The notes: a model not told the origin generated them from the sequence alone. A stretch of 64,000 nucleotides of DNA from Desulfuromonas versatilis (GCF_019704135.1 NZ_AP024355.1:3329034-3393033); one strand, 5' to 3'; positions 49,191 through 58,418 are shown, numbered from the stretch's first letter. Made by a program: numbers and translations.

Positions 49191-49988
49191 ATGACCAGCA
49201 ACTTCAAAGACCGGGTCAGAGAGCAGTTCGGACGCACGGCGGATAGCTACGTGCGGGACAACGGCTTTGCCAAGGGCAAGGATCTGGCCGAAATGGTCCG
49301 GCTTCTGCAACCGACGGGCGAGGACATCATGCTCGACGTGGCCTGCGGCGGCGGGCACACCGCCCTGCATTTCGCCCCGCTGGTGCGCAGCGTGGTCGCT
49401 TCGGACCTGACCATGCTGATGCTCAAAAAAGCCCAGGAGTATATCAGCGAGGAGGGGGGCGTCGAGAACGTCACCTTCCGCGAGGCCGACGCCGAGGACC
49501 TCCCCTTTCCGGCGGGGTCCTTCACCATCCTCACCTGCCGCATCGCTCCCCACCATTTTCCCGACGTGCCTCGAGCCCTGAGGGAATTTCACCGGGTGCT
49601 GCGCCGCAAGGGGGGCCGCCTGGCCATCGTCGACACCCTGCTGCCCGACGACCCGGAAATCGCCGAATTCTACCAGACCATGGAAAAGCTGCGCGACCCG
49701 ACCCACGTGAGGGCATACACCCGGGAGGAGTGGGTGACGATGATGGAAGAGGCCGGCTTTGCCGTGGAGGAGACCAAGGTCTTTCCCAAAAACCACGACT
49801 TCGCCACCTGGGCCCGCCGCTCGGGGCTCAACCGGGAAGGGGTGAAGCGGCTCAACCAGCACTTCATCGAGGCCTCCGACAAGGTTCACGATTACTTCCA
49901 GATCGAGACCTTCGCCGGCGAGGTCGAAAACTTCACCGACCGCAAGCTGCTGGTCTACGCCACCCGCCTGGAGAAGGAAAAGAAATAG
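49191..49988 (+). CDS. Class I SAM-dependent methyltransferase (UbiE/Methyltransf_11 type)
   Basis: 265 residues, with CAAGGAGCC before ATG 49191. SAM motif I is LDVACGGGHTALHF (near residue 48), the acidic motif II is VVASDLTMLML, and motif III is ADAEDLPFPAGSF. It belongs to the broad Methyltransf_11 group; a menaquinone-type substrate is possible because of the UbiE-like spacing, but nothing in the context confirms it. It is a single gene that ends at a bidirectional terminator shared with gltA. Confidence 0.9.
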   Translation: MTSNFKDRVREQFGRTADSYVRDNGFAKGKDLAEMVRLLQPTGEDIMLDVACGGGHTALHFAPLVRSVVASDLTMLMLKKAQEYISEEGGVENVTFREADAEDLPFPAGSFTILTCRIAPHHFPDVPRALREFHRVLRRKGGRLAIVDTLLPDDPEIAEFYQTMEKLRDPTHVRAYTREEWVTMMEEAGFAVEETKVFPKNHDFATWARRSGLNREGVKRLNQHFIEASDKVHDYFQIETFAGEVENFTDRKLLVYATRLEKEKK

Positions 49989-50046
49989 TCCCCCGGCCCG
50001 GTCCCGAGCTCTGGCTGCCGGCAGCTCGAAAAAGTCACAAAAAATA

Positions 50047-50072
50047 AGGGGATGCCCGTTTGGGCATCCCCT
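50047..50072. terminator. Bidirectional terminator between the methyltransferase gene and gltA
   Basis: AGGGGATGCCC / GGGCATCCCCT with a 4-nt loop (50047-50072). On the minus strand it is followed by a T-rich run, best placed to end gltA. Confidence 0.9.
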
Positions 50073-50100
50073 ATTCCATTGAACGGAATCTATTTGCCTA

Positions 50101-51423
50101 TCAGTTGCTGGCGGCCTTCTTGGTGATGCCGGCGGCCTCTTCCAGCATGGCGGTGGTAACCGACTTGGGACGCTCGATGGCGTAGCCGAGGGCGCGGTCC
50201 CAGGTGATGTTGGCGAGCACGCCCAGGGCGCGGCCGACACCGAACAGCACGGTGTAGAAGTCGTACTCGGTCAGCCCGTAGTACCACTGGATGACGCCGG
50301 ACTGGGCATCGACGTTCGGCCAGGGGTTCTTGGCCTTGCCATGCTCCATCAAGACGCCCGGAGCCACCTTGTAGATCATGTTGACCAGCTTGAACAGCGG
50401 GTAGTCGGGGAGGTTCTTCTGGCAGAACTCCATCTGCGAGGTGTAGCGCGGGTCGGTCTTGCGCAGAACGGCGTGGCCGTAGCCGGGGATGACCTGACCG
50501 CTGTTGAGGGTGTCCCAGAGGGCTTTCTTGAGCTCTTCCTCGGTGGGCACCTTGCCGCCGAGCTTGTTCATGAAGTCCTGGGTCCAGCCGAGAACCTCCT
50601 GGTTGGCCAGGCCGTGCAGCGGGCCGGCCAGACCGTTGATGCCGGCCGAGAGGCTGTAGTAGGCGTCGGAGAGGGCCGAGGCGACCAGGTGGGTGGTGTG
50701 GGCCGAGACGTTGCCGGACTCGTGGTCGGAGTGCAGGATGAAGTACATGCGGGCCACGTCGTCATAGGGCTTGGCGATGCCCATCATGTGAGCGAAGTTG
50801 CCACCCATATCGAGGTCTTTGTTGGAGGCGATGGGGGTGTCGCCCTTGTACTTCATGCGGTAGATGTAGGCGGCGATCTCGGGCAGCTTGGCCATGAGAT
50901 TGCAGCAGTCCTCGTACATCGGATCCCAGTAGTCCATCTTGCTCATGCCTTCGGCGTACTTCTTGGCGAAGATCGACTCGCGCTGCATCGCCAGGATGGC
51001 CGAGGAGAACATGGTCATGGGATGGGTGTCGCGGGGCATGGTGCGCAGCAGGTCGATCACGTAGCGGGGGACTTCGGCGCGGGCCTTGAAGTCCTCGACC
51101 ACCTGCAGGGTCTGCTCCATGGTCGGCACCTCGCCGGTCAGCAGCAGGTACCAGAAACCCTCGACGTAGGGATATTCGCAGCCGGGCACCTTGGGCAGTG
51201 CCGCGAAGGTTTCGGGAATGGTCATGCCGCGGAAGCGGATACCTTCCATCGGATCCAGGTAGGAGATGTCCGTTACCAGGCACTTGACGCCACGGGCGCC
51301 GCCGATGGCCTGAGAGATGGTAACCTCGCCGAGCTTTACGTCACCAAACTCTTTTACCAGGCGGGTGGTGCGGGGACGGTGCTCCTGGATCTTCTTGAAC
51401 AGTGTTTCCTTCAGTGTCGCCAT
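50101..51423 (-). CDS. gltA: Citrate synthase, eukaryotic (mitochondrial) type
   Basis: 440 residues from ATG 51423 (MATLKETLFKKIQEH), with AAAGGAGAGAGAGC upstream. Catalytic motifs of the mitochondrial-type enzyme are present: SDHESGNVSAHTTHLV (first His), GYGHAVLRKTDPR (second His) and NVDAQSG (Asp). The whole protein aligns in spirit with the eukaryotic-type subfamily that Geobacter uses, rather than the bacterial type I hexamer. It condenses acetyl-CoA and oxaloacetate to start the TCA cycle and fits acetate oxidation together with the CoA-transferase at 22.7 kb. The 5' leader is about 165 nt. Confidence 0.95.
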   Translation of the reverse strand: MATLKETLFKKIQEHRPRTTRLVKEFGDVKLGEVTISQAIGGARGVKCLVTDISYLDPMEGIRFRGMTIPETFAALPKVPGCEYPYVEGFWYLLLTGEVPTMEQTLQVVEDFKARAEVPRYVIDLLRTMPRDTHPMTMFSSAILAMQRESIFAKKYAEGMSKMDYWDPMYEDCCNLMAKLPEIAAYIYRMKYKGDTPIASNKDLDMGGNFAHMMGIAKPYDDVARMYFILHSDHESGNVSAHTTHLVASALSDAYYSLSAGINGLAGPLHGLANQEVLGWTQDFMNKLGGKVPTEEELKKALWDTLNSGQVIPGYGHAVLRKTDPRYTSQMEFCQKNLPDYPLFKLVNMIYKVAPGVLMEHGKAKNPWPNVDAQSGVIQWYYGLTEYDFYTVLFGVGRALGVLANITWDRALGYAIERPKSVTTAMLEEAAGITKKAASN

Positions 51424-51597
51424 GCTCTCTCTCCTTTGGTGAAATGAAAAATCGATGGGCAAGCCCCCATCAGGCTAAACTGCCGGGAATTCACATTAAA
51501 AAACAGCGAACCATTCCTTTCCGGCCGCCGGGTGTCTCAAGCCCGCCGTGCGCCGGACCGGGAAATCGAAGCTGCAAAGAGCCGCCACTGGCGTCAA

Positions 51598-51627
51598 TCT
51601 ATACCTTGGCGGCCCCTCATCATTCAA
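51598..51627 (-). promoter_or_regulatory. Candidate promoter of gltA
   Basis: Minus strand: TTGAAT (51627-51622), 18-nt spacer, TATAGA (51603-51598), about 175 bp upstream of ATG 51423. The 343-bp region between gltA and dusB holds this and the divergent dusB promoter. It also has a single AAGTAGGGTAT (about 51644), part of the palindrome seen near the CHRD genes. Confidence 0.5.
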
Positions 51628-51715
51628 CAAATGTTCTATCAACTCAAGTAGGGTATGTCAAGCGCTATTTTGTATACAGTATGCCTCCTCGGCCTGCCCC
51701 CATCCGCTTTTTCCC

Positions 51716-51743
51716 TTGCTTTCTAGAGTCGCCATGCTAGAAT
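51716..51743 (+). promoter_or_regulatory. Candidate promoter of the dusB-ntrBC operon
   Basis: TTGCTT (51716-51721), 16-nt spacer, TAGAAT (51738-51743). The predicted start at about 51750 excludes the in-frame ATG 51734 and supports ATG 51767. Confidence 0.5.
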
Positions 51744-51766
51744 GCACAATATTTAGGCAGAAAAAA

Positions 51767-52750
51767 ATGATTCAAATCGCGCACCTGCAACTGCAGAACA
51801 ATATTATCCTGGCCCCCATGGCGGGCATCAGCGACCTGCCCTACCGGATGATCATGAAGAGCTTCGGTCCGGCCCTGGTCTATACGGAAATGGTGAGCGC
51901 CAACGGGCTCATCCGGGCCGGCAAGCGGACCCGGCAACTGCTCCGTTCCGCGCCCGAGGAGCGCCCCCTGGGCATTCAGCTCTTCGGGGACGACCCGGCG
52001 GTGCTCGCCGAAGCCACAGCCATGGTCCAGGGCGACGGCGAACTGGTCGATCTCAACCTCGGCTGCCCGGTCACCAAGGTGGTACGCAGCGGCGCCGGCA
52101 GCGCCATGCTGCGCGACCCGTTGAAAGTCGGCCGGGCGGTGGCCGCGATGCGGCGCGCCAGCGCTTTGCCGTTGACGGTGAAGATCCGCTCGGGGTGGGA
52201 CAGTCAATCGGTCAACTTCCTCGAAGTCGGGCGCATCGCCGAGGCCGAGGGAGCCGATGCCCTCATCCTGCACCCCCGGACCAGGGCCCAGGGCTTCGGC
52301 GGCAAGGCGGACTGGGGACAGATCCGCGAACTGAAGAAGGCACTGAACCTGCCGGTCATCGGCAGCGGCGATGTCTTCACGGCCCAGGACGCTCAGGCGA
52401 TGCTCGAACAGACCGGCTGCGACGGAGTCATGATCGGCCGCGGCGGCTACGGCAATCCCTGGCTGATTCGCGACTGCCTGGCCCTGCAGCAGGGCGAGTC
52501 GCTGCCGGCTCCCGGCGCCGCGCAACGTCTCGAGGTCGCCCTGCGCCACCTGCAGTGGTTCCAGGAGATCTTCGGACCACGCAAAACCGTGCGCGACATG
52601 CGCAAGCATCTTTGCTGGTATTCGCGGGGCCTCGCCGGGGCGGCAGGATTTCGCACCCGGATCAACCATGCCGAAACCCTGGAAGAGATGAACGCTGCGA
52701 CCAGGGAGTTTTTCAGCGCAGCGGCGGACGAACAGCAAGGTGCGGCATGA
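51767..52750 (+). CDS. dusB: tRNA-dihydrouridine synthase B (NifR3/DusB)
   Basis: 327 residues from ATG 51767 (MIQIAHLQLQNNIILAPMAG). The FMN-binding TIM barrel has APMAGISDLPYR, the catalytic Cys motif LGCPVTKVVRSGAGSAMLRD (split), KIRSGWD, HPRTRAQGF and IGRGGYGNPWL; a C-terminal helical tRNA-binding tail follows. It reduces uridine to dihydrouridine in the D-loop region of tRNA. It is the first gene of a dusB-ntrB-ntrC operon, the arrangement historically named nifR3-ntrB-ntrC, and its stop overlaps the kinase start as ATGA. Confidence 0.95.
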   Translation: MIQIAHLQLQNNIILAPMAGISDLPYRMIMKSFGPALVYTEMVSANGLIRAGKRTRQLLRSAPEERPLGIQLFGDDPAVLAEATAMVQGDGELVDLNLGCPVTKVVRSGAGSAMLRDPLKVGRAVAAMRRASALPLTVKIRSGWDSQSVNFLEVGRIAEAEGADALILHPRTRAQGFGGKADWGQIRELKKALNLPVIGSGDVFTAQDAQAMLEQTGCDGVMIGRGGYGNPWLIRDCLALQQGESLPAPGAAQRLEVALRHLQWFQEIFGPRKTVRDMRKHLCWYSRGLAGAAGFRTRINHAETLEEMNAATREFFSAAADEQQGAA

Positions 52751-53847
52751 AAATAGACCGGGAGGGCGCCGACGCCCAACTCTACTTTCGCGTTCTGGAA
52801 AACATCGACCGGGCGGTCATCGCCATCGACGGCAAGGGCAGGATCTGCCTGTTCAATCCGGCGGCGCAGGACTGCACCGGGCTCTCCGAGCGCCAGGGCC
52901 TTGGCCGCCCCTACCAGGACCTGTTCGCGGGCCAGGCGGGGCTGATCAACCTCATCGAGGCAGCGATCCGTGACGGACGCTCGATTTCGGATCACCAGAA
53001 CGTGTTCCTGCATCGGCCATCGGCCCCGCCGCTACCGGTGAGCCTGTCGGTTTCGCCGATTTTCAACGAAACCGGAGAACAGGACGGCGTGGTCCTGATC
53101 ATCCGCGACCTCTCCCGGGTTCTGGAGTTGGAGGAGGCGGTGCGCCGGGCCGACCGCCTCTCCATGCTCGGCACCCTGGCCGCGGGCCTGGCCCACGAGG
53201 TGAAAAACCCACTCGGGGGGATCAAGGGGGCCACCCAGCTGCTGGCCATGGAGCTGCCCGAGACGAGTCACCTGCGCGAGTATACCGACGTCATGATTCG
53301 CGAGGTGGAGCGGGTCAACGGGATCATTGAGGAGCTCATGGATCTGGCCCGGCCCCGGCCTCCCGAGTGGACCGAAGTCAACCTCGCCAAGATCCTGGGC
53401 GACATCGTGCTGTTTCAAAAGGAGGCCCATCGCGGCAAATCCCTCGAGTTCATCCTCAGCCTCGACCCGAGTATCCCGCCGATCCGTGGTGACGAGAACC
53501 TGCTGACGAGGCTGTTCCTGAACCTGATCAAGAATGCCGCAGAGGCCATCGATCGGAGCGGCCGGGTGGAGATCGTCACCAAGGTTGCTCCCGACCTGCA
53601 TCTCTACCGAGCGGGCAACCGGCCGGCCCCGCTGATCGTGGTTGAGGTCCGGGACACCGGCCGCGGCATCAAAGCCGAGGATATCGAGCAGATCTTCACT
53701 CCGTTTTACACGAGCAAAACCCAGGGCAGCGGCCTGGGGCTGGCAACTTGTCAGAAAATTGTCAACGAGCACGGCGGCTTTCTCAAGGTCACCAGCACCC
53801 CGGGCGAAGGGACCACGTTTTCCGTCTCCCTGCCCTTTCTGCGTTAA
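52747..53847 (+). CDS. ntrB: NtrB-type two-component sensor kinase
   Basis: 366 residues from ATG 52747, overlapping the dusB stop by four bases. No membrane helix, so cytoplasmic. An N-terminal PAS domain (residues about 15-125; FNPAAQDCTGLSE) is followed by the HisKA phosphorylation motif LAHEVKNPLGGIKGATQLL (phospho-His near residue 155) and the HATPase domain (NLIKNAAEAI, DTGRGI, GSGLGL). This PAS-HisKA-HATPase soluble architecture, and its place between dusB and ntrC, fit nitrogen-status kinases whose phosphatase activity is controlled by PII proteins. Confidence 0.9.
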   Translation: MKIDREGADAQLYFRVLENIDRAVIAIDGKGRICLFNPAAQDCTGLSERQGLGRPYQDLFAGQAGLINLIEAAIRDGRSISDHQNVFLHRPSAPPLPVSLSVSPIFNETGEQDGVVLIIRDLSRVLELEEAVRRADRLSMLGTLAAGLAHEVKNPLGGIKGATQLLAMELPETSHLREYTDVMIREVERVNGIIEELMDLARPRPPEWTEVNLAKILGDIVLFQKEAHRGKSLEFILSLDPSIPPIRGDENLLTRLFLNLIKNAAEAIDRSGRVEIVTKVAPDLHLYRAGNRPAPLIVVEVRDTGRGIKAEDIEQIFTPFYTSKTQGSGLGLATCQKIVNEHGGFLKVTSTPGEGTTFSVSLPFLR

Positions 53848-54043
53848 ACCTGAATCCCTGGGGTCGGGGCGGAAAGAGGGTGCAAATGCCTGGTCTGAAT
53901 AAGGGTTTAAAAACCGGGGGCCCCCCAGAGGTTCGTCGGTGATTTTTTTTAGCGCTTAGACAGGTCAAGGACTTGCACCAGGGCCCGCTCAGAATTCACT
54001 GAATCAGGTTAAATTTCCAGCACATCCGAAAGGCAACCCATCC

Positions 54044-55477
54044 ATGTCCATCCGCCGCATACTTGTCGCCGACGACGAGGAGAGCATCCGCTGGGTGCTG
54101 TCCAAGGCCCTGACCAAAAAGGGCTTCACCATCGACCTGGCCTCCTCGGGGAGCGAGGCTCTGGAGCTGTTCCGGCGCACCCCCTACGAAATGGCCATCC
54201 TCGACATCAAGATGCCGGGCATCACCGGGCTCGACCTGCTGACCCAGTTCCAGCAGGAACGCCCCGAAATGCTGGTGATTATCATGACCGCCGAGTCTTC
54301 CATGAAAAACGCCGTGGAAGCCATGAAACGCGGCGCCTACGACTACATCACCAAGCCCTTCGATCTCGACGCGCTGGACGCCATCATCCTCAAGGCGCAA
54401 AAAGCTTCGGCGGTCTCCGACGAGGTCACCCGCCTCAAGGAAGAGCTCAAGGAGCACCACCAGCTGGACCGCACCATTATCGGCAAAAGCCAGCCCATGC
54501 AGGAAGTCTACAAGATTCTCGGCAAGGTCGCCCCGTCCGACGTCACGGTACTGATCACCGGCGAAAGCGGCACCGGCAAGGAGCTCGTCGCCCGGGCCAT
54601 CCATTACAACAGCCCCCGGCTCGGCAAGCCGTTTCTGGCCATCAACTGCGCCGCCATCCCTCGCGACCTGCTCGAGAGCGAACTGTTCGGCTACGAAAAA
54701 GGGGCCTTTACCGGGGCCACGGAGCGCAAGCCCGGCAAGTTCGAACAGGCCAACGGCGGCTCCCTGTTTCTCGACGAAATCGGCGACATGCCCCTTGAAC
54801 TTCAGGCCAAACTGCTGCGGGTGCTGCAGGAGAAGGAAATCACCCGAACCGGTGGCAGCAATACCATCTCCGTCGATGTGCGCATCGTGGCGGCCACCAA
54901 CCAGGAGCTCAAGGAAAAGGTCCGCGCCAAAGAGTTCCGCGAAGATCTTTTTTATCGCCTGAACGTGGTTCCCATCGAGCTGCCGCCCCTGCGCGAACGC
55001 CGCGACGATATACCGCTGCTGGTCGAGTACTTCATCGAGCGGGCCCACGAGGAGCATCACGTTCCCGCCCAGGGATGCACCGAAGAGGCCATGGCGCTGC
55101 TGAAAAACCACAGCTGGCCCGGCAACGTCCGTGAACTGGAGAACACCCTGCAGCGCGCGGCGCTGCTCTCCCCCGATCAGCTGCTCGGTCCCGCCGACTT
55201 CCCCTCGCTGCTGGCCAGCCCCGCCAACGATGAGGCGGACGGATCGCTGGAGGCGCTGATCAGCAACAAGCTGCGCAGTTCCCTGGCCCAGATGGATGTC
55301 CAGGAGCTGGACAACCTCTACGAAATGGTGCTTGCGCAGATGGAGCGGCCGCTGATCAATATCGTGCTGGAGAAAACCCGCGGCAACCAGGTCAAGGCCG
55401 CGGAGATCCTCGGGATCAACCGCAACACCCTGCGCAAGAAGATCCAGACCCTCGGCATCGATGTCAAGAGAGATTGA
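54044..55477 (+). CDS. ntrC: NtrC-type sigma-54-dependent response regulator
   Basis: 477 residues. The receiver domain has DDEESIRWVLSKALTKKGF and phospho-acceptor Asp in MAILDIKMPG; SIRWVL is typical of NtrC itself. The AAA+ sigma-54 activation domain has Walker A TGESGTGKE, the GAFTGA loop (residue ~218, FTGA contacts sigma-54), Walker B LFLDEIGD and the sensor motifs. A C-terminal Fis-type helix-turn-helix (KAAEILGINRNTLRKKI) completes the regulator. It needs sigma-54 for transcription activation. It lies 196 bp downstream of the kinase gene and ends at a bidirectional terminator. Confidence 0.93.
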   Translation: MSIRRILVADDEESIRWVLSKALTKKGFTIDLASSGSEALELFRRTPYEMAILDIKMPGITGLDLLTQFQQERPEMLVIIMTAESSMKNAVEAMKRGAYDYITKPFDLDALDAIILKAQKASAVSDEVTRLKEELKEHHQLDRTIIGKSQPMQEVYKILGKVAPSDVTVLITGESGTGKELVARAIHYNSPRLGKPFLAINCAAIPRDLLESELFGYEKGAFTGATERKPGKFEQANGGSLFLDEIGDMPLELQAKLLRVLQEKEITRTGGSNTISVDVRIVAATNQELKEKVRAKEFREDLFYRLNVVPIELPPLRERRDDIPLLVEYFIERAHEEHHVPAQGCTEEAMALLKNHSWPGNVRELENTLQRAALLSPDQLLGPADFPSLLASPANDEADGSLEALISNKLRSSLAQMDVQELDNLYEMVLAQMERPLINIVLEKTRGNQVKAAEILGINRNTLRKKIQTLGIDVKRD

Positions 55478-55510
55478 TTAAAACGGTGACAGGTGAGGAA
55501 CCATGCAAAA

Positions 55511-55536
55511 AGCCCCGGGAAACCGGGGCTTTTTTT
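55511..55536. terminator. Bidirectional terminator between ntrC and dnaB
   Basis: AGCCCCGG / CCGGGGCT with a GAAA tetraloop (55511-55530), followed by T-run on the plus strand and preceded by A-run, so it also ends dnaB on the minus strand. Confidence 0.92.
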
Positions 55537-56905
55537 AACGGCCGTCGTCGCGGCGGGACTGGTTTTCGAAACGGGTGAATTCGCCACGGAAGGTCAGATT
55601 GACGGTGCCGATGGGACCGTTACGCTGCTTGCCGATGATGATCTCGGCGTCCTTGTCGTGCCCCTTGTCGCAGCTGTTGTCGCGCTTTTTGCAAGCGTCG
55701 CAGTAGACGGCGTCGCGGTAGACGAACATGATGACGTCGGCGTCCTGCTCGATGGCGCCCGATTCGCGCAGGTCGGCCATGATCGGGCGCTTATCGGTGC
55801 GGTTCTCCAGCGAGCGGTTGAGCTGGGAGAGAGCGATAACCGGCACGTTCAGCTCTTTGGCCAGGGCCTTGAGCGAACGGGAGATCTCGGAAATCTCCTG
55901 CTGGCGGCTTTCGGCATTGTGGCCCTGCATCAACTGCAGGTAGTCGACCACCACCAGCCCCAGGCCCCGCTCGGCCTTGAGCCGCCGCGCCTTGGCGCGC
56001 AGCTCCAGCACGGTGATGCCGGGGGTGTCGTCGATAAATATCGGCGCCTCGCTGAGCAGGCCGGCTCCGGCGGTGAGCTTGGGCCAGTCCGAGTCGCCCA
56101 GGTGGCCGGTGCGCAGGCGGCTGGCGTCGACCTTGGAGACCGAGCAGAGCAGGCGCTGGACCAGCTGTTCCTTACCCATCTCCAGGGAGAAAACGATGGT
56201 CGGCACCGGATTCTTGGAATGCACCGCCGCGTGTTCGACGATGTTCAGACAGCAGGCGGTCTTGCCCATCGAGGGGCGCCCGGCGAGGATGATGAGATCC
56301 CCCCCCTGGAGCCCGGCGGTCATGTTGTCCAGATCGTTGAAGCCGGTGGGCACGCCGGTGACCAGCTCCTTGCGGTCGTAGAGCTTCTCGATGGCCTTGA
56401 AGGTATCCTTGAGAATTTCCCTGGTGGAGAAATAAGACGCCTTGGCCTTCATGCCGGTGATTTCGAAGATGGATTTTTCGGCCCAATCGAGATTTTTCTC
56501 GATCTCGCCCCCCTCGTAGCCGCGGGTGGCGATTTCCGTGGCCACGGTGATCAACTGCCGGGCCAGGGCCTTTTCTTTGACCAGCCGGCAGTAGTAGGCG
56601 ATGTTGGCTGCCGTGGGGACGTAGTCGACCAGGGTACCGAGATAGCTGCTGCCCCCCACCACATCGAGTTCGCCCTTGTTCTGCAGCGCGGCGGTGAGGG
56701 TGACCAGGTCGGCGGGTTCGCCCTTCTCCGAGATTTCTATGAGGGTGTTGAAGATCTTGCGATGGCTGTCGCGATAGAAATCCTCCGGACGCAGGATTTC
56801 CAGGGCCTTGTTGAGGGCCTCGTTTTCGAGCAGGACTCCGCCGAGTACCGACATTTCACCTTCAAGGGACTGCGGCGGAAGGCGATGGGAAGCTGTCTGT
56901 TCCAT
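55535..56905 (-). CDS. dnaB: Replicative DNA helicase DnaB
   Basis: 456 residues. The N-terminal dimerisation domain (residues 1-~120; MSVLGGVLLENEALNKALEIL) is followed by a linker and a RecA-type motor with Walker A AGRPSMGKTACC, Walker B LVVVDYLQLM and the arginine-finger region DLRESGAIEQDADVI. It unwinds DNA ahead of the replisome as a hexamer. Oddity: after DVIMFVYRD the sequence contains a Cys-rich insert (YCDACKKRDNSCDKGHDKDAE) before the conserved IIIGKQRNGP, giving CxxC...C..H that could bind a metal. It sits downstream of rplI in the housekeeping operon. Confidence 0.95.
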   Translation of the reverse strand: MEQTASHRLPPQSLEGEMSVLGGVLLENEALNKALEILRPEDFYRDSHRKIFNTLIEISEKGEPADLVTLTAALQNKGELDVVGGSSYLGTLVDYVPTAANIAYYCRLVKEKALARQLITVATEIATRGYEGGEIEKNLDWAEKSIFEITGMKAKASYFSTREILKDTFKAIEKLYDRKELVTGVPTGFNDLDNMTAGLQGGDLIILAGRPSMGKTACCLNIVEHAAVHSKNPVPTIVFSLEMGKEQLVQRLLCSVSKVDASRLRTGHLGDSDWPKLTAGAGLLSEAPIFIDDTPGITVLELRAKARRLKAERGLGLVVVDYLQLMQGHNAESRQQEISEISRSLKALAKELNVPVIALSQLNRSLENRTDKRPIMADLRESGAIEQDADVIMFVYRDAVYCDACKKRDNSCDKGHDKDAEIIIGKQRNGPIGTVNLTFRGEFTRFENQSRRDDGR

Positions 56906-56976
56906 GCTGCAAACGACTCCAGGGGGAGGCAGGTGCTGCGCACCCGCGGCTCCTGCCTCCCCCCGGGAATCCGTCT

Positions 56977-57429
56977 TTACTCGGCCGCCTCGGCGACGAC
57001 CTGGACCTTGATGGTGGCGACGACGCCAGCGGGCAGCTTGACCTGAACCTCGTGGTCGCCGAGGGTTTTGATCGGCTCGTCGAGGACGATTTTCTTCCGA
57101 TCGATTTCGACGCCCGCTTCAGCCAGCTTGGCCGCGATTTCCATGGAGGTCACGGAACCGAACAGCTTGCCCTCTTCGCTGGCGCGGTGGGCGAAGACGC
57201 AGGCCACCTTTTCGATCTGGCCCTTGAGGACCTCGGAAGCCTGGGTGACCTTCTGCATCTTGCGCTCGGCCATCCGCTTCTGGTGCTCGAGTTCCTTGAC
57301 GTTGCGGGTGCTGGCTTCGACGGCGAATTTCTTGGGCACCAGGTAATTGCGGGCGAACCCGGGCTTGACCTTGACCAGATCGCCGATGTTGCCGAGACCT
57401 TCGACATTTTCCGTAAGAATGACTTTCAT
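56977..57429 (-). CDS. rplI: Large ribosomal subunit protein bL9
   Basis: 150 residues, starting MKVILTENVEGLGNIGDLVK, with the N-terminal globular domain (GFARNYLVPKKFAVEAS), the long connecting helix and a C-terminal domain (KLAEAGVEIDRKKIVLDEPI) as expected for bL9. It binds 23S rRNA domain V near the L1 stalk. Part of the rpsF-rpsR-DUF2232-rplI-dnaB string. Confidence 0.97.
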   Translation of the reverse strand: MKVILTENVEGLGNIGDLVKVKPGFARNYLVPKKFAVEASTRNVKELEHQKRMAERKMQKVTQASEVLKGQIEKVACVFAHRASEEGKLFGSVTSMEIAAKLAEAGVEIDRKKIVLDEPIKTLGDHEVQVKLPAGVVATIKVQVVAEAAE

Positions 57430-57447
57430 AGTATCCTCCTAAAAAGA

Positions 57448-58410
57448 CTACGTCTTTTTAATTCTTGGTTTGCGAAAATCGGCCCAGAGATCGAACACTC
57501 CCATGCCCGTGACGATCAGCGGCAGGGGGCTCAGCAGGGTTACCATCACGTAGCCCACTGCCCTGAAACCAGGGGCAATCCCCTTTTTCCGGAAGAAAAA
57601 GGTGAGGATTGCAAGCCCGTGCAGAAAATACACGGGCAACAGCACTGTCAGCAGATTGAGAGCCACCATCTGGAGCGGCTCAGCCCCGAAGAAGACCCCG
57701 AAGCCGCCGGCGATCAGCCCCCAGATCAGCATGTCGGGGGCCTTCCAGGCGTGGAAAGCCGGCCCGGTCATTACGTAGCGCCCCTGGTTCAGGCGAAACA
57801 GCAGCAACACGGTCAGCAGCTGCAGCACCCCCGTGGCGACCACCGCCAGTCCAGGGTAGGCCTTCAGCAACAGTCCCGCCATCTGGTCGGCAAACTGCCG
57901 CAGCTCGGCTACCTGCTCCTCGGGAAGATCCGCCTCCTGGTAAAGGGCGATGGACCGGGTGATCTCACCCTGAACATATTCGCCCACCAGCCCACCGATC
58001 GGCTGGCCCTGGAATCCAGCATAGCCGGCCAGGAATATTCCTGCGGCCGCCACGACGGCGACCACGGTGACCAGCACGGCCCGGTCCCAACCCCACCCCC
58101 TCCTCAGAAACCAGGGCAGCAGCAGGGAACCGAGACCGAATTGCAGCAGGTACCCCAGGGCAAACCCGGGGCTACCGACCAGCCAGAGCACCAGGGCCGT
58201 GGCCGCGACCACCCCCGCTCCCGGAATCGATCCGGCGAGCATGGTCAGCAGGGCGGCAGGCAACGGCACCAGGAGATTGAGCACCACGCCCGCGGGTCCC
58301 AGCCAACCCGAGCTCAGCTGGAGCAGCAGGGTGACCGCACTCCCCAGGGTCGCGAACAGCAGTGTTTTCAAAGGGCCCATTTCTGCTGAGATTGGTCGCC
58401 GGTCAGTCAA
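57448..58410 (-). CDS. DUF2232 (YybS-like) membrane protein
   Basis: 320 residues from TTG 58410, which has AAGGGG about nine bases upstream (within the rpsR end); an alternative is ATG 58380 (MGPLKTLLFATLGS) with a weak ribosome site. About eight or nine hydrophobic helices cover the length (VVAATALVLWLVGSPGFALG, AVLVTVVAVVAAAGIFLAGY). DUF2232 proteins are polytopic membrane proteins, distant relatives of ECF-type S-components, of unknown substrate. Its position between rpsR and rplI is common in Geobacter-type and some Firmicute genomes, but its link to ribosomal proteins is unexplained. Confidence 0.85.
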   Translation of the reverse strand: MTDRRPISAEMGPLKTLLFATLGSAVTLLLQLSSGWLGPAGVVLNLLVPLPAALLTMLAGSIPGAGVVAATALVLWLVGSPGFALGYLLQFGLGSLLLPWFLRRGWGWDRAVLVTVVAVVAAAGIFLAGYAGFQGQPIGGLVGEYVQGEITRSIALYQEADLPEEQVAELRQFADQMAGLLLKAYPGLAVVATGVLQLLTVLLLFRLNQGRYVMTGPAFHAWKAPDMLIWGLIAGGFGVFFGAEPLQMVALNLLTVLLPVYFLHGLAILTFFFRKKGIAPGFRAVGYVMVTLLSPLPLIVTGMGVFDLWADFRKPRIKKT

Positions 58411-58418
58411 CCAGCCCC

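Noticed and set aside
48806..49246. 146-residue plus-strand frame overlapping the methyltransferase start
   Set aside because: Overlaps the well-supported gene at 49191, has no ribosome site and a low-complexity translation.
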